This document shows positions 9,211 to 16,813 of a stretch of DNA of 64,000 nt, one piece after another. A program made the position numbers and the translations under genes. Where the stretch lies: positions 81,910-145,909 of the forward strand of contig NZ_JAQYWB010000002.1 of assembly GCF_030145185.1 (NCBI RefSeq), read 5' to 3'. Origin of the DNA: Desulfoluna sp. (GTDB lineage Bacteria > Desulfobacterota > Desulfobacteria > Desulfobacterales > Desulfolunaceae). The notes beneath the pieces were generated by a model that saw only the letters and a program-made list of their open reading frames with translations, did not search any database and was not told where the DNA came from. Numbering within the stretch: the first letter of the stretch is position 1; each line of letters starts with the position of its first letter.

Positions 9211-9742
9211 GTATGCGCCTTCGCGATGCCCGTCCTTTCATGGTCTGAAAGGGTGCCGGGCCGTCCCTTGAGTGTTGCTGAACCCCACTTTTGACAGGGA
9301 AAATCAAAAACGGTGGTAACGTTAGAATCCAGAACGGCACAACCGCCCGGAGCCCCTCAGAATAAACGGTATAGAGGTATCTGCCTGAGAGTGAACGTCA
9401 TTTTGATAATTATGCATTCTTAGCACACATGATTTACCGAATGCAAACTGAAACGTAACCCCCTTTAACCCAAGGAAAAATGCCTTGACTCCCCGGCTTG
9501 GGTTCTGTTAATCAAGCAGTTTGATCGGTGTGAGGGACACACCGTGCCTTGGCATTGAAAAACTATTTCACCGAAACGTTGCACGCTTAACTGAGCCCGT
9601 AGAATGTCCTGCGAATCCTTACTAATCACGCGACAAACCTACCTTCTCCAGCGAAGGAACCTGTGAGTTCCTGATGTGCCGCTTAACCCTTTTTCCGGTG
9701 AGACCCGCTTGACCCGACCCAGCTGACCATGGAGGCCCACTG
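9211..9742. other. Divergent intergenic region between phoH and cvpA
   Basis: No convincing ORF or known RNA family is seen. Two inverted repeats are present: AACCCAAG (9467-9474) with CTTGGGTT (9497-9504), which competes with an inner CAAGG...CCTTG pairing, and AGGAAC-ctgtga-GTTCCT at 9655-9672. TTGACT at 9484 lacks a good -10. GGAGG at 9731-9735 is the cvpA ribosome binding site. Confidence 0.5.
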
Positions 9743-10270
9743 ATGAACCCACTTGATATCACTTTTTGTATCGTTATTGCCTTCTGCTTGATTCGGGGCG
9801 GCTTTCGGGGGATTGTCAAAGAAGCCTCCGCCATCATCGGGGTCTTCGGTGGTTTTTTCGCCGCCTACAGCTACTACCCCCTTCTCGGCCAGCAGCTCGC
9901 CCGCTTCATCGACTCCACCGCCTGGCTCAATATCATCAGCTTTCTGATCATCTTCGGCGTGATCTTTGCCGCCGTCTCTGCCCTGGGCGTCCTCATCAAG
10001 TACCTGCTGAAGGTGGTGTTCCTCGGCTGGGTGGATCGCCTCTGCGGTGCAGGATTCGGCCTGGTGAAAGGGATCCTGATCTCCGCCGTGCTCCTGATGG
10101 TCTTTGCCACCTTCCTGGACAAGGGGAGCCCCCTGATTCGCAACTCCAAAACAGCCCCTTACGTCACGATTGTCTCAGAAGCCCTCTCCGGTTTTACCTC
10201 CAAGGATTTAAGGCAGCAATTCAACACCAAAATCGATGACGCCCGAAAAAAATGGGGCCAGCACTTCTAA
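9743..10270 (+). CDS. cvpA: CvpA family membrane protein
   Basis: A 175-residue integral membrane protein with four predicted helices (about 5-25, 30-50, 65-90, 105-125) and a short polar tail. It matches the CvpA family: RGGFRGIVKEASAIIG near the start and a central GWVDRLCGAGFGLVKG. CvpA is linked to colicin V production and envelope stress tolerance in E. coli; its molecular role is not settled. GGAGG lies 7 bp before the ATG. A terminator follows, though mazG begins only 93 bp downstream. Confidence 0.85.
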   Translation: MNPLDITFCIVIAFCLIRGGFRGIVKEASAIIGVFGGFFAAYSYYPLLGQQLARFIDSTAWLNIISFLIIFGVIFAAVSALGVLIKYLLKVVFLGWVDRLCGAGFGLVKGILISAVLLMVFATFLDKGSPLIRNSKTAPYVTIVSEALSGFTSKDLRQQFNTKIDDARKKWGQHF

Positions 10271-10311
10271 GCACCGCCCCAAACACCGGACTGAACGTTG
10301 TGCATTCCAAA

Positions 10312-10342
10312 CAGCCCTGCTCTCCGGCAGGGCCTTTTTTAT
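10312..10342 (+). terminator. Rho-independent terminator after cvpA
   Basis: Stem GCCCTGC (10314-10320) / GCAGGGC (10327-10333), a 6-base loop, then six T. It ends only ~20 bp before the mazG start, so mazG expression would need read-through or a promoter inside this region. Confidence 0.8.
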
Positions 10343-10363
10343 TATCATGAGAAGGTCGCCCCC

Positions 10364-11125
10364 GTGAACGAAACACGTGAACTTATCAAACGCCTGAGAG
10401 CCGAAAATGGCTGTCCCTGGGACCGAAAGCAGACCCCCGTCACCCTGGTCCGTTACCTCATTGAAGAGAGCTATGAGCTCCAGGAAGCGATCCATGGGGG
10501 GGACCCGGAAGAGATGACCGATGAGCTGGGAGACACCTGGTTTCAACTGGTTTTTCTCATCCACCTCCTCGAAGAGACCCACGGCCTCTCCTTTTCCGAG
10601 GTGGTGAAAAACAACCACCGCAAAATGATCCGCCGTCATCCCCATGTCTTCGGCGATGAAACCGCCGAGACAGAAGAAGAGGTCAAAGCCCACTGGGCAA
10701 AGATCAAAAAAGAAGAAAAATCCGATCAACCGACCTCTCTTCTGGACACCGTCACCTCAGGCACCCCACCCTTGATGCGGGCGAGGGATGTCTCCAAGGT
10801 CACCGCGGAGGCGGGTTTCGACTGGGACGACATGGACGGGGTGATGGAGAAGGTGGACGAAGAGTGGAACGAATTCACCGAAGCCCTGGGCTCAGGGGAC
10901 AAAAAGGCCGCCTCTATGGAATTCGGAGACCTCCTCTTTACCCTTGTCAATGTGGCCCGGGTGGCCGGAATCGATACCGATGCGGCCCTCTCCTCCTCGG
11001 TGGCCAAATTTGAAAACCGCTACCGCCTCATGGAACAGCTCCTGGCCGAAAAGGGGCAGAGCCCCGACCGACGGAGTTCGTCCGAGGTCGACGCCATGTG
11101 GGACCGGGCCAAAGAGCAGTTTTAA
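10364..11125 (+). CDS. mazG: Nucleoside triphosphate pyrophosphohydrolase MazG
   Basis: A 253-residue all-alpha NTP pyrophosphatase that hydrolyses (d)NTPs to NMP and PPi as a housecleaning enzyme. Two MazG repeats are visible. The first has the metal-binding EESYELQEAI and DELGDTWFQLVF (about 30-65), preceded by the family start NGCPWDRKQT; the second is near WNEFTEAL and EFGDLLFTLVN (about 170-205). I choose GTG at 10364, because GAGAAGG precedes it by 8 bp; the longer open frame from 10298 would run through the cvpA terminator. Confidence 0.93.
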   Translation: MNETRELIKRLRAENGCPWDRKQTPVTLVRYLIEESYELQEAIHGGDPEEMTDELGDTWFQLVFLIHLLEETHGLSFSEVVKNNHRKMIRRHPHVFGDETAETEEEVKAHWAKIKKEEKSDQPTSLLDTVTSGTPPLMRARDVSKVTAEAGFDWDDMDGVMEKVDEEWNEFTEALGSGDKKAASMEFGDLLFTLVNVARVAGIDTDAALSSSVAKFENRYRLMEQLLAEKGQSPDRRSSSEVDAMWDRAKEQF

Positions 11126-11203
11126 TCCCTTCCCCGAGCGCTGAGTGACGCTTTTGACAGGGGCACACCCCCTTGAAACAACCTTATGGAGATGTGACAC
11201 ACC

Positions 11204-11833
11204 ATGATAGCCATCATCGACTACGAAGCCGGAAACCTCACCAGCGTCGAGCGGGCCGTTCGGTCCCTGGGTCGCGACTGTGTGGTGACCAGCGATGCCC
11301 AGACCATCCGCGAAGCCGAGCGGGTGATCTTCCCCGGCGTGGGCCAGGCAGGCAGCGCCATGGCCAGCCTTGCACGCACGGAGCTTTCCTCTGTCATCCG
11401 GGATGTCTACGCCTCGGGCCGCCCCTTCATGGGCATCTGCCTGGGAACCCAGATCATCCTCTCCCACAGCCAGGAGTACGACACCCCCTGCCTGGGCCTT
11501 CTTGAAGGAGAGGTCGACGCCTTTCCCCTCAAGATGACGGACACAGACGGCTCCCGGCTCAAGATCCCTCACATGGGATGGAACCGAATCCATCCGGTGG
11601 TGGCCCACCCCATCCTCGAGGGGATCACCGATGACGACGAATTTTACTTTGTCCACAGCTACTACCCGGCACCCGCCCACCGAGAACATGTCGTGGCCGA
11701 GTGCACCTATGGCTTCACCTTTCCCGTCATGCTGGGTCACAAAAATCTGGTGTCAACCCAGTTTCACCCGGAAAAAAGTGGCAAAGCCGGTCTTACAATC
11801 TTAGAAAACTTCTGCAGGTGGGAACCATGTTAA
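11204..11833 (+). CDS. hisH: Imidazole glycerol phosphate synthase, glutaminase subunit
   Basis: A 209-residue class I glutamine amidotransferase that supplies ammonia to HisF in histidine biosynthesis. The nucleophile Cys is in GICLGTQ (about residue 84), the oxyanion segment is [13 protein letters not shown], and the His/Glu of the triad are in [10 protein letters not shown] near the C-terminus. Its stop overlaps the hisF start by 7 bp, typical of translational coupling of two subunits that form a complex. No other his genes are nearby. GGAG lies rather far (about 12 bp) from the ATG. Confidence 0.95.
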   Translation: MIAIIDYEAGNLTSVERAVRSLGRDCVVTSDAQTIREAERVIFPGVGQAGSAMASLARTELSSVIRDVYASGRPFMGICLGTQIILSHSQEYDTPCLGLLEGEVDAFPLKMTDTDGSRLKIPHMGWNRIHPVVAHPILEGITDDDEFYFVHSYYPAPAHREHVVAECTYGFTFPVMLGHKNLVSTQFHPEKSGKAGLTILENFCRWEPC

Positions 11834-12606
11834 GCAGGCGCATTATCCCCTGTCTCGACGTGCGTGAGGGGCGCACCACAAAAGGTATCAAGTTCAAGAA
11901 CAACGTGGACATCGGCGATCCCGTGGAGATGGCCAGGCTCTATTATGAGCAGGGGGCCGATGAGATTGTCTTCTACGACATCACCGCCTCCCATGAAAAA
12001 CGGGACATTATGATCGATGTGGTCCGCCGCGTGGCTGAGACCATTTTTATTCCCTTCTCCGTGGGCGGAGGCATCCGCACCGTAGAAGACATGCGGGCCG
12101 TGCTTTTGGCTGGCGCCGAAAAGGTGAGCGTCAACTCCGCCGCCGTGAAAAACCCCGAGATCATCCGCCAGGGCGCCGAAGCCTTCGGTAACCAGTGCGT
12201 GGTGCTCGGCATGGATGTGAAGCAGGTGGAAGTAAGCGAGGCCATCCCGTCAGGCTACGAGATCGTCATCAACGGCGGGCGCAAGCACATGGGCATGGAC
12301 GCGGTGCAGTGGGCCCTCAAAGCCCAGGAGCTGGGTGCCGGTGAAATCTGCCTCAACTCCATCGACGCCGACGGCATGAAAACCGGCTACGAGGTCACCC
12401 TCACCCGTCTGATCTCCGAGACCGTGGACATCCCCGTCATCGCCTCCGGCGGCGCCGGAGAACCCGAACACCTCCGGGAGGTCCTCACCGACGGCAAAGC
12501 CGATGCGGCCCTTATCGCCTCCATGGTCCACTACGGCGACTACACTGTCCCCGGCATAAAAACCTATCTGAACGAGGCAGGCGTCAAAGTACGGAACCGC
12601 TGGTAA
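11827..12606 (+). CDS. hisF: Imidazole glycerol phosphate synthase, cyclase subunit
   Basis: A 259-residue TIM barrel that uses ammonia from HisH and PRFAR to form imidazole glycerol phosphate and AICAR. It begins [16 protein letters not shown] with the catalytic Asp in CLDV, has [13 protein letters not shown] (phosphate site) and [12 protein letters not shown] containing the second catalytic Asp. DADG is followed by Met where many HisF have Thr. I start at 11827, inside the hisH stop region; the frame is open further upstream but that part is hisH in another frame. A strong terminator follows. Confidence 0.95.
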   Translation: MLSRRIIPCLDVREGRTTKGIKFKNNVDIGDPVEMARLYYEQGADEIVFYDITASHEKRDIMIDVVRRVAETIFIPFSVGGGIRTVEDMRAVLLAGAEKVSVNSAAVKNPEIIRQGAEAFGNQCVVLGMDVKQVEVSEAIPSGYEIVINGGRKHMGMDAVQWALKAQELGAGEICLNSIDADGMKTGYEVTLTRLISETVDIPVIASGGAGEPEHLREVLTDGKADAALIASMVHYGDYTVPGIKTYLNEAGVKVRNRW

Positions 12607-12637
12607 GGGCTCGTGCCTCGCGCTCCCAAACGTTAAA

Positions 12638-12679
12638 GGCCCCAGAGAATCCTGACGGATTTTCTGGGGCCTTTTTTAT
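12638..12679 (+). terminator. Rho-independent terminator after hisHF
   Basis: A stem of about 15 bp (GGCCCCAGAGAATCC with its complement, one G-T pair) with a TGAC loop is followed by TTTTTTATT. Confidence 0.92.
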
Positions 12680-12706
12680 TCCACGGGCATGTTCTTAAAA
12701 GATCGT

Positions 12707-12803
12707 CGTGATTGGACCTGAGGAATCCGCCTGCGGCTGCGCCGTGACATGGGGGCAAATCGCAGCGGTAACACGCTTTCAAGGTGGCTCACCTTGCCGC
12801 CGG
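12707..12803. repeat. Partial copy of the GCCGCCGG-ended intergenic element
   Basis: This segment matches the right-hand block of the 4088-4407 element, including GCGCCGTGACATGGGG and GCTTTCAAGGTGGCTCACC, and ends in CCGCCGG. The left terminal repeat is missing. As in the other copies, the right end is only 12 bp from the stop codon of a minus-strand gene (12816). It contains the hairpin AAGGTG-gct-CACCTT. Confidence 0.75.
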
Positions 12804-12815
12804 CGCTGATTTTAT

Positions 12816-13286
12816 TTACAGATAATCGCCCCTGCTGAACTTCACGGATTCGATGCCGGCCAGAGCCGCGCTCTGTTCGGCGAGCTCGCGGATGCGGGGG
12901 TCGGGCTCATCGCCCAGAGAGGCGGCGAGGGCCTTGGCCAGGGTGCCCATCTCTCCCACCAGGGATGCCACCTCTTTCAAGGGAACCTCGTCGGACTCCA
13001 TCTTCTGGGCGTAGTTTTCCAAAAGATTCAGAAGGGCAACCGTTCCTTCGGCCGCGGGGGAGGGCATCCCGGACGTCATGGACGGCATAAGGGATCGGAT
13101 TTCGCCAAGGGGAGCGACCGCCAAAGCCGCCGCTGGGCTAGCCGGGGTCTCGGCGGGGCCAACCGACGCCTGGGTGGCCTGGTTCAGCATCTGCCCGAAA
13201 GAAGGAGACCCTTCACGGGTCTTCACGGATCCTGCCGGGCTCGTGGGTACCGTGGGGCCTAAAGGTTGGATGGAATTAAGTTTCAT
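12816..13286 (-). CDS. Hypothetical protein downstream of flgM
   Basis: A 156-residue protein I do not recognise. The first ~75 residues are rich in Pro, Ala, Ser and Gly and look disordered, with a short SFGQMLNQATQ motif near residue 28. The C-terminal half (about 80-150) is predicted as two or three amphipathic helices. No signal peptide or membrane segment is seen. It lies downstream of flgM on the same strand but after a terminator and a ~350-bp gap, in which a sigma-54-like motif is visible. A flagellar role is only suggested by position and composition (similar to hook-length or chaperone-type proteins). A GGAG sequence precedes the ATG. Confidence 0.6.
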   Translation of the reverse strand: MKLNSIQPLGPTVPTSPAGSVKTREGSPSFGQMLNQATQASVGPAETPASPAAALAVAPLGEIRSLMPSMTSGMPSPAAEGTVALLNLLENYAQKMESDEVPLKEVASLVGEMGTLAKALAASLGDEPDPRIRELAEQSAALAGIESVKFSRGDYL

Positions 13287-13457
13287 GGTGGACTCCTATA
13301 GGGAGGTCTAAGTGACCGGGTGCCATCGGGATCTGTCGCCGACATCGCCCCGCCGGAAAACCCCTTTCCGGCATACGCACCGCTCACATACCCCGCCTGT
13401 TTATCTTTACGCCTCCCCCCGATTCTTACGGGACAAGGTCTGCCACCCCTACACTTA

Positions 13458-13473
13458 TACAAAATATGTGCCA
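13458..13473 (-). promoter_or_regulatory. Candidate sigma-54 (-24/-12) promoter
   Basis: On the minus strand: TGGCAC, 5 bases, TTGTA, against the consensus TGGCAC-N5-TTGCA. The -24 element is perfect and the spacing is right, but the -12 GC reads GT. It lies ~170 bp before the hypothetical gene at 12816-13286. The rest of the 13287-13634 gap holds the flgM terminator and nothing else I can name. Confidence 0.35.
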
Positions 13474-13535
13474 GGTCATGATTTGTTCGACCCAAGGCCT
13501 GAAAACCCCTAAGTATCCCAGGTTTTTCCCTCACC

Positions 13536-13586
13536 CAAAAAAAGAAAGGCACCGCGATATGGGAAAATTTTTCCCCTCGGTGCCTC
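13536..13586 (-). terminator. Rho-independent terminator after flgM
   Basis: On the minus strand, AGGCACCG (13578-13585) pairs with CGGTGCCT (13547-13554) around an AT-rich loop with its own small hairpin, followed by a T-rich run. Confidence 0.8.
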
Positions 13587-13634
13587 GGGTCTTTCTAAAA
13601 CAGGGCTGAATTTGGGTACAAAGACCCCCTCGGA

Positions 13635-13943
13635 CTAGACGTACTCGTTAATGGCGGAAGCGATAATCTTATCCGCCACCTTATCAGCGGGCACGGCATA
13701 ACGACCGGCCTTCACTTCGTTTCGGAGTTCTTCTACCTTTTCGGTACGAATATCCGGGGCATTCATCATCGCATCCCGGGCAATCTGCATATCCCGAGAG
13801 TCTCTGGAAAGGGTCACCTTGTCACCCGCCGTTGCGCGTTCCTGTCCCCTTGCCTGACTCCCCTGCTTTGCCGGGTTGGCTTCCGCCACCTCTCTCATGT
13901 AGAGCTGCCTGCCATAATTGGCATTTGAATCAGAGATTTTCAT
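13635..13943 (-). CDS. flgM: Anti-sigma-28 factor FlgM
   Basis: A 102-residue small protein of the FlgM family. FlgM holds sigma-28 (FliA) inactive until the hook-basal body is complete and is then exported. The C-terminal half, MQIARDAMMNAPDIRTEKV followed by VKAGRYAVPADKVADKII, is the conserved sigma-binding region; the N-terminal half is polar and disordered-looking, with the common DKVTLS motif. GGAGG lies 6 bp before the ATG. It overlaps the preceding DVU0524-like gene by 14 bp, so the two are one transcript, apparently read from a sigma-28 promoter. Confidence 0.92.
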   Translation of the reverse strand: MKISDSNANYGRQLYMREVAEANPAKQGSQARGQERATAGDKVTLSRDSRDMQIARDAMMNAPDIRTEKVEELRNEVKAGRYAVPADKVADKIIASAINEYV

Positions 13944-14385
13944 GGCTTTCCTCCGGGTCGAGGTTTCCCTCCTCCCGTCTGTAGTGATCCACCAGGGACT
14001 TTATTCTCTCCCCTTGGGGACCGCTGTTACCGACGGAAAGGGTACTGGTGGTCTTTTCGTCGTCTTCACCGATATAGTTATAAACAAACCGACCGTTTTT
14101 TTTGCGCTCGACGCCGGGCTCCCCGCTCTTTTCCTTCCAGACCTGTGCGGAGACTTCCACTTCCTTCTCGCCGGAGGTTCCGGTCGTGGTGAGGCGATTG
14201 ATGATGTCTGACGCCACCTTATCGATGACGGCCTTCCGCTTTCCTTCCGCTGACAAAGTGATCTTATCATGGGCCGGTGCATTGTCAAGACCGAGATCTT
14301 TCTGACTATTCAATGCCTTATTCTGGCTTACCTGACGGCTGTAAACCTTTAAAACATTGTTTATCTGGTATGACGGTACATGCAT
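13930..14385 (-). CDS. DVU0524-family FlgM-associated protein
   Basis: A 151-residue protein that fits the family found directly before flgM in Desulfovibrio and relatives (DVU0524 type). Typical features are the N-terminal PSYQINNVLKVYSRQV, a central DKITLSAEGKRKAVIDKVA, and a C-terminal part with LVDHYRREEGN. No signal peptide or membrane segment is seen. The biochemical role is unknown; linkage suggests flagellar regulation or filament assembly. The start is set by AAGGAG nine bases before the ATG. It is the first gene of a two-gene operon with flgM, 23 bp after a well-spaced sigma-28 motif. Confidence 0.85.
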   Translation of the reverse strand: MHVPSYQINNVLKVYSRQVSQNKALNSQKDLGLDNAPAHDKITLSAEGKRKAVIDKVASDIINRLTTTGTSGEKEVEVSAQVWKEKSGEPGVERKKNGRFVYNYIGEDDEKTTSTLSVGNSGPQGERIKSLVDHYRREEGNLDPEESHENL

Positions 14386-14407
14386 GACATCTTTCTCCTT
14401 AGTCTTG

Positions 14408-14434
14408 CCATCGGCAAAAATTGCCGCGACATTA
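14408..14434 (-). promoter_or_regulatory. Candidate sigma-28 (FliA) promoter
   Basis: On the minus strand: TAATGTCG, exactly 11 bases, GCCGATGG, against TAAAGTTT-N11-GCCGATAA. The -10 matches 6 of 8 and the -35 core 5 of 8. It is immediately upstream of the flgM operon; the start point would fall close to the AAGGAG site, giving a very short leader. Placing the anti-sigma factor under its own target is known feedback in other bacteria. Confidence 0.6.
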
Positions 14435-14478
14435 AGGAAAAAAACAAACTAAATGCAATAAATCATCTCGTGACCCCC

Positions 14479-15057
14479 TCACACTCGTTCAGGATCCGAG
14501 GTGGTACGGGTCAAAAGATAATTGCGGATAAAATGCTGGTGGCTCCGGAAGGCAATCTCCGGCAGGGCGTCCAGGGGAAAAAAACTGGCCTCATCGGCGT
14601 CATCACCTGCCACGGGAGTCCCGATCCAGTGTCGCACCAGATACCCCATCAAAAGCACGGTACTGTAATCCGGGTTGGGGTTGGTGATCACCCCAAGCAG
14701 GCATTCAATACGACCGGCAATGCCAGCCTCCTCCTGCAGCTCTCTCACCGCCGCCTCTTCAGGCGATTCAAACAGCTCCATAAAACCACCGGGCAGGCAC
14801 CACATGCCGACCTTGGGAGAGACATTACGCTTCACGAGAAGCAGCCGCTCCTGATCATCCACCACCACCACACAGGAGGCGGGCACGGGGTTTTCGTAGA
14901 GGGGTGAGGCGCAGGCCTCACAATAGAGCCGATCCCGACCTTCCACAAATCGCAAATCGAGAAGGCCGCCGCAAAAGGGGCAATAGCGTTTTTTTCGTGG
15001 TGTGGCCTCAAGATCCGTCAGGGAACGGCAAGGGGTGAGAGTGGATTCTGTCGTCAT
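14479..15057 (-). CDS. Nudix hydrolase with N-terminal zinc ribbon
   Basis: A 192-residue Nudix enzyme. An N-terminal zinc ribbon (CPFCGG then CEAC, about 21-46) precedes the Nudix box GGFMELFESPEEAAVREL followed by QEEAGI (about 89-112), matching GX5EX7REUXEEXGU completely. This layout is like NudC-type NADH pyrophosphatases and related zinc-ribbon Nudix proteins; the substrate (NADH, ADP-ribose or other nucleotide derivative) cannot be told from sequence. It is a single gene between the flgM operon and the aldolase, whose terminator lies just upstream. Confidence 0.85.
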   Translation of the reverse strand: MTTESTLTPCRSLTDLEATPRKKRYCPFCGGLLDLRFVEGRDRLYCEACASPLYENPVPASCVVVVDDQERLLLVKRNVSPKVGMWCLPGGFMELFESPEEAAVRELQEEAGIAGRIECLLGVITNPNPDYSTVLLMGYLVRHWIGTPVAGDDADEASFFPLDALPEIAFRSHQHFIRNYLLTRTTSDPERV

Positions 15058-15080
15058 GGGCCCTCCTTCGAGTGAAACAT

Positions 15081-15117
15081 GAAAAAAAGGCGGCCCGACA
15101 TGACATCGGGCCGCCTG
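15081..15117 (-). terminator. Rho-independent terminator after fba
   Basis: Perfect 11-bp stem AGGCGGCCCGA / TCGGGCCGCCT (15088-15098 with 15106-15116) with a 7-base loop; on the minus strand seven T follow. Confidence 0.9.
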
Positions 15118-15146
15118 GAGCGCTTTATAAAATGTTCGTGCAGGGA

Positions 15147-16418
15147 TTACTCGTCAAAGTCGCCGTCCGGTCCCTTGTCCGTCGTCATCAACGCTGCCCT
15201 GGCTCGAATTTTCTCTTCGGTCCACTCGGCCTTGTCCTCGATGACCTTGGCGCTGAAACCGGGGTTGTAGCTCCCTTTTTCGAGAATCTCCTCGATGCAG
15301 AGGCTGCCGGTTCCGGCGGCGTTAAAGACCTCGGTCAGCAGGGTGTAGGTAAACTCTTCCACCCGCTTGGCCATACGATCACGCACCTCGCGGGACTGGC
15401 CCAGGATCTTGTTCTCAAAAGGCAGGTTCAGCTTCTTGAAGTTGCTGCCCTTGATGCCCTTTTCATCGGCGTAGGCCTTCATCTCCACCCACAGTTCGTC
15501 GGTGAGGCCCTCCCCCTTGATCTTGATCAGGTCTCCGTTTTCGTCCATCACTGCGTTGCCGAACTCGTTGACCTCCATGCCCCAGGAGAGGAGCTGAAGG
15601 GCCGTGGCGACGTTGGCTTTGGTGGTGGAGGTTTTTTCTGCAATATCACGGAGGCGATCGGAGTCGTTGCCGCTGGTACCGTGCTGGGCACCATTGACAC
15701 CGTAAGGGGCCAAGGCATCATGAACGGCCTGGGTCAGCTCGACGTCGATGCCGGTGCCACTGGCTTCGATGCCGTGGGTGGTGCCATTATTCAAGGCGAT
15801 CCAATCGGCATGGATGTTGTGAGCGTTCAGCCCCTGAATGAGAAAAAGAGCCTCCTCCGGAGAAGAGAGCCCTTCGGTCCCTTTGATCTCACCGACTTCC
15901 GTCTCAAGACCGGCCCACTCGGGAATGTAGGGAGCCAGGGCAATATTGGCCAGGAGGTTATCGGCATCGGGCTGATGGGAGGCATCGAGGGCGATGGAGG
16001 TGATGCCCGCCTCAAAGAGGGTCGGAATCTCAACCCTGGCCGCATCCAGGTCGGCCTGGGTCTTGATGGCATAGTGGTCGGCATGAATCGCCACGGGGAC
16101 GGTAACGCCCAGCTCATTCATCACCGCATCCACCTGACGGGCCATATTCCAGAGGCTGGTGGGGCAATAGGCATTGGCACCGCCTTCGGACTTGGCGATC
16201 TCAATGATGATGGCCGCATCGGCACGCTGAGCCGCTGCAAGAACGCCACGGATCACCAGATGACTGCGCCCATTGGCCGCAATGGTCATGGCGCCACCCT
16301 TCTTCTTCATGGCACGATCGATGTAACGACCGCTCACCAGAAGGGCTTTGGAGTTGGGAAAGAGTGTTGCTATCGTGGGGGGACGACCGATTTTGAGTGC
16401 GCGATCAAAGTCAGACAT
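15147..16418 (-). CDS. fba: Class II fructose-bisphosphate aldolase
   Basis: A 423-residue zinc-dependent aldolase that interconverts fructose 1,6-bisphosphate with dihydroxyacetone phosphate and glyceraldehyde 3-phosphate. The metal ligand motif IHADHY lies at about 111-116 and further conserved parts are TEVGEIKG (about 187), GIEASGTGIDVEL and GAQHGTSGND (about 245-285). It is longer than E. coli FbaA (about 359) owing to an N-terminal segment and a ~60-residue C-terminal extension, as in a subgroup common in anaerobes. AGAGGAGAAGAAGAGAG precedes the ATG, and just upstream is a GGGGC-GCCCC hairpin. Confidence 0.93.
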   Translation of the reverse strand: MSDFDRALKIGRPPTIATLFPNSKALLVSGRYIDRAMKKKGGAMTIAANGRSHLVIRGVLAAAQRADAAIIIEIAKSEGGANAYCPTSLWNMARQVDAVMNELGVTVPVAIHADHYAIKTQADLDAARVEIPTLFEAGITSIALDASHQPDADNLLANIALAPYIPEWAGLETEVGEIKGTEGLSSPEEALFLIQGLNAHNIHADWIALNNGTTHGIEASGTGIDVELTQAVHDALAPYGVNGAQHGTSGNDSDRLRDIAEKTSTTKANVATALQLLSWGMEVNEFGNAVMDENGDLIKIKGEGLTDELWVEMKAYADEKGIKGSNFKKLNLPFENKILGQSREVRDRMAKRVEEFTYTLLTEVFNAAGTGSLCIEEILEKGSYNPGFSAKVIEDKAEWTEEKIRARAALMTTDKGPDGDFDE

Positions 16419-16813
16419 GATCTCTCTTCTTCTCCTCTATATTAGGGGCAACAAGGCCCCTTTGTCGCGGTTGAAAAACATGGAATAGCCGATACTGCGA
16501 ATCTGTCTGGGCTGGCCCCATTAAACGATATAAAGCGCATCTGCGCTTCCCGGGAGCCGCCGCAAAAAATAAACCGGCTTTTTAATGAACCCAATATATT
16601 TTATTATTGTAAAGGAATTGTAAAGAAAAAAACAGTGGAAGATCACCGACACCCTCTGCTTTTTCCATGCGATATCAAGAAGGTAAATACGGAGCGCCGC
16701 ATCTTGACTTTTGGGGGCGGAATGGCTTAGGTTTTTGGGAGAATCCCCGTTTACGGCGGCAGACACCCGGAAAGCCCGCGCACCCGTTCCACCCTTCATT
16801 CCAGGGAGACCCC
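16419..16813. other. Divergent intergenic region between fba and the MscS-like gene
   Basis: The hairpin AGGGGC-aacaag-GCCCCT lies at 16443-16460, directly before the fba ribosome binding site on the minus strand, where it could influence translation. An AT-rich stretch at 16590-16630 contains TTTACA twice on the minus strand and is the likely fba promoter area, but no well-spaced pair stands out. No ORF or known RNA is seen. Confidence 0.4.

Noticed and set aside
9484..9513. TTGACT followed by TTAATC as a promoter before cvpA
   Set aside because: The -10 box is poor and the site overlaps an inverted repeat; not enough support.
10298..10363. Upstream extension of mazG
   Set aside because: It would be translated through the cvpA terminator hairpin; GTG 10364 has a good ribosome binding site and begins just before the family pattern.
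15072..16445. 457-codon plus-strand ORF opposite fba
   Set aside because: Antisense shadow of the aldolase with no start context or domain.
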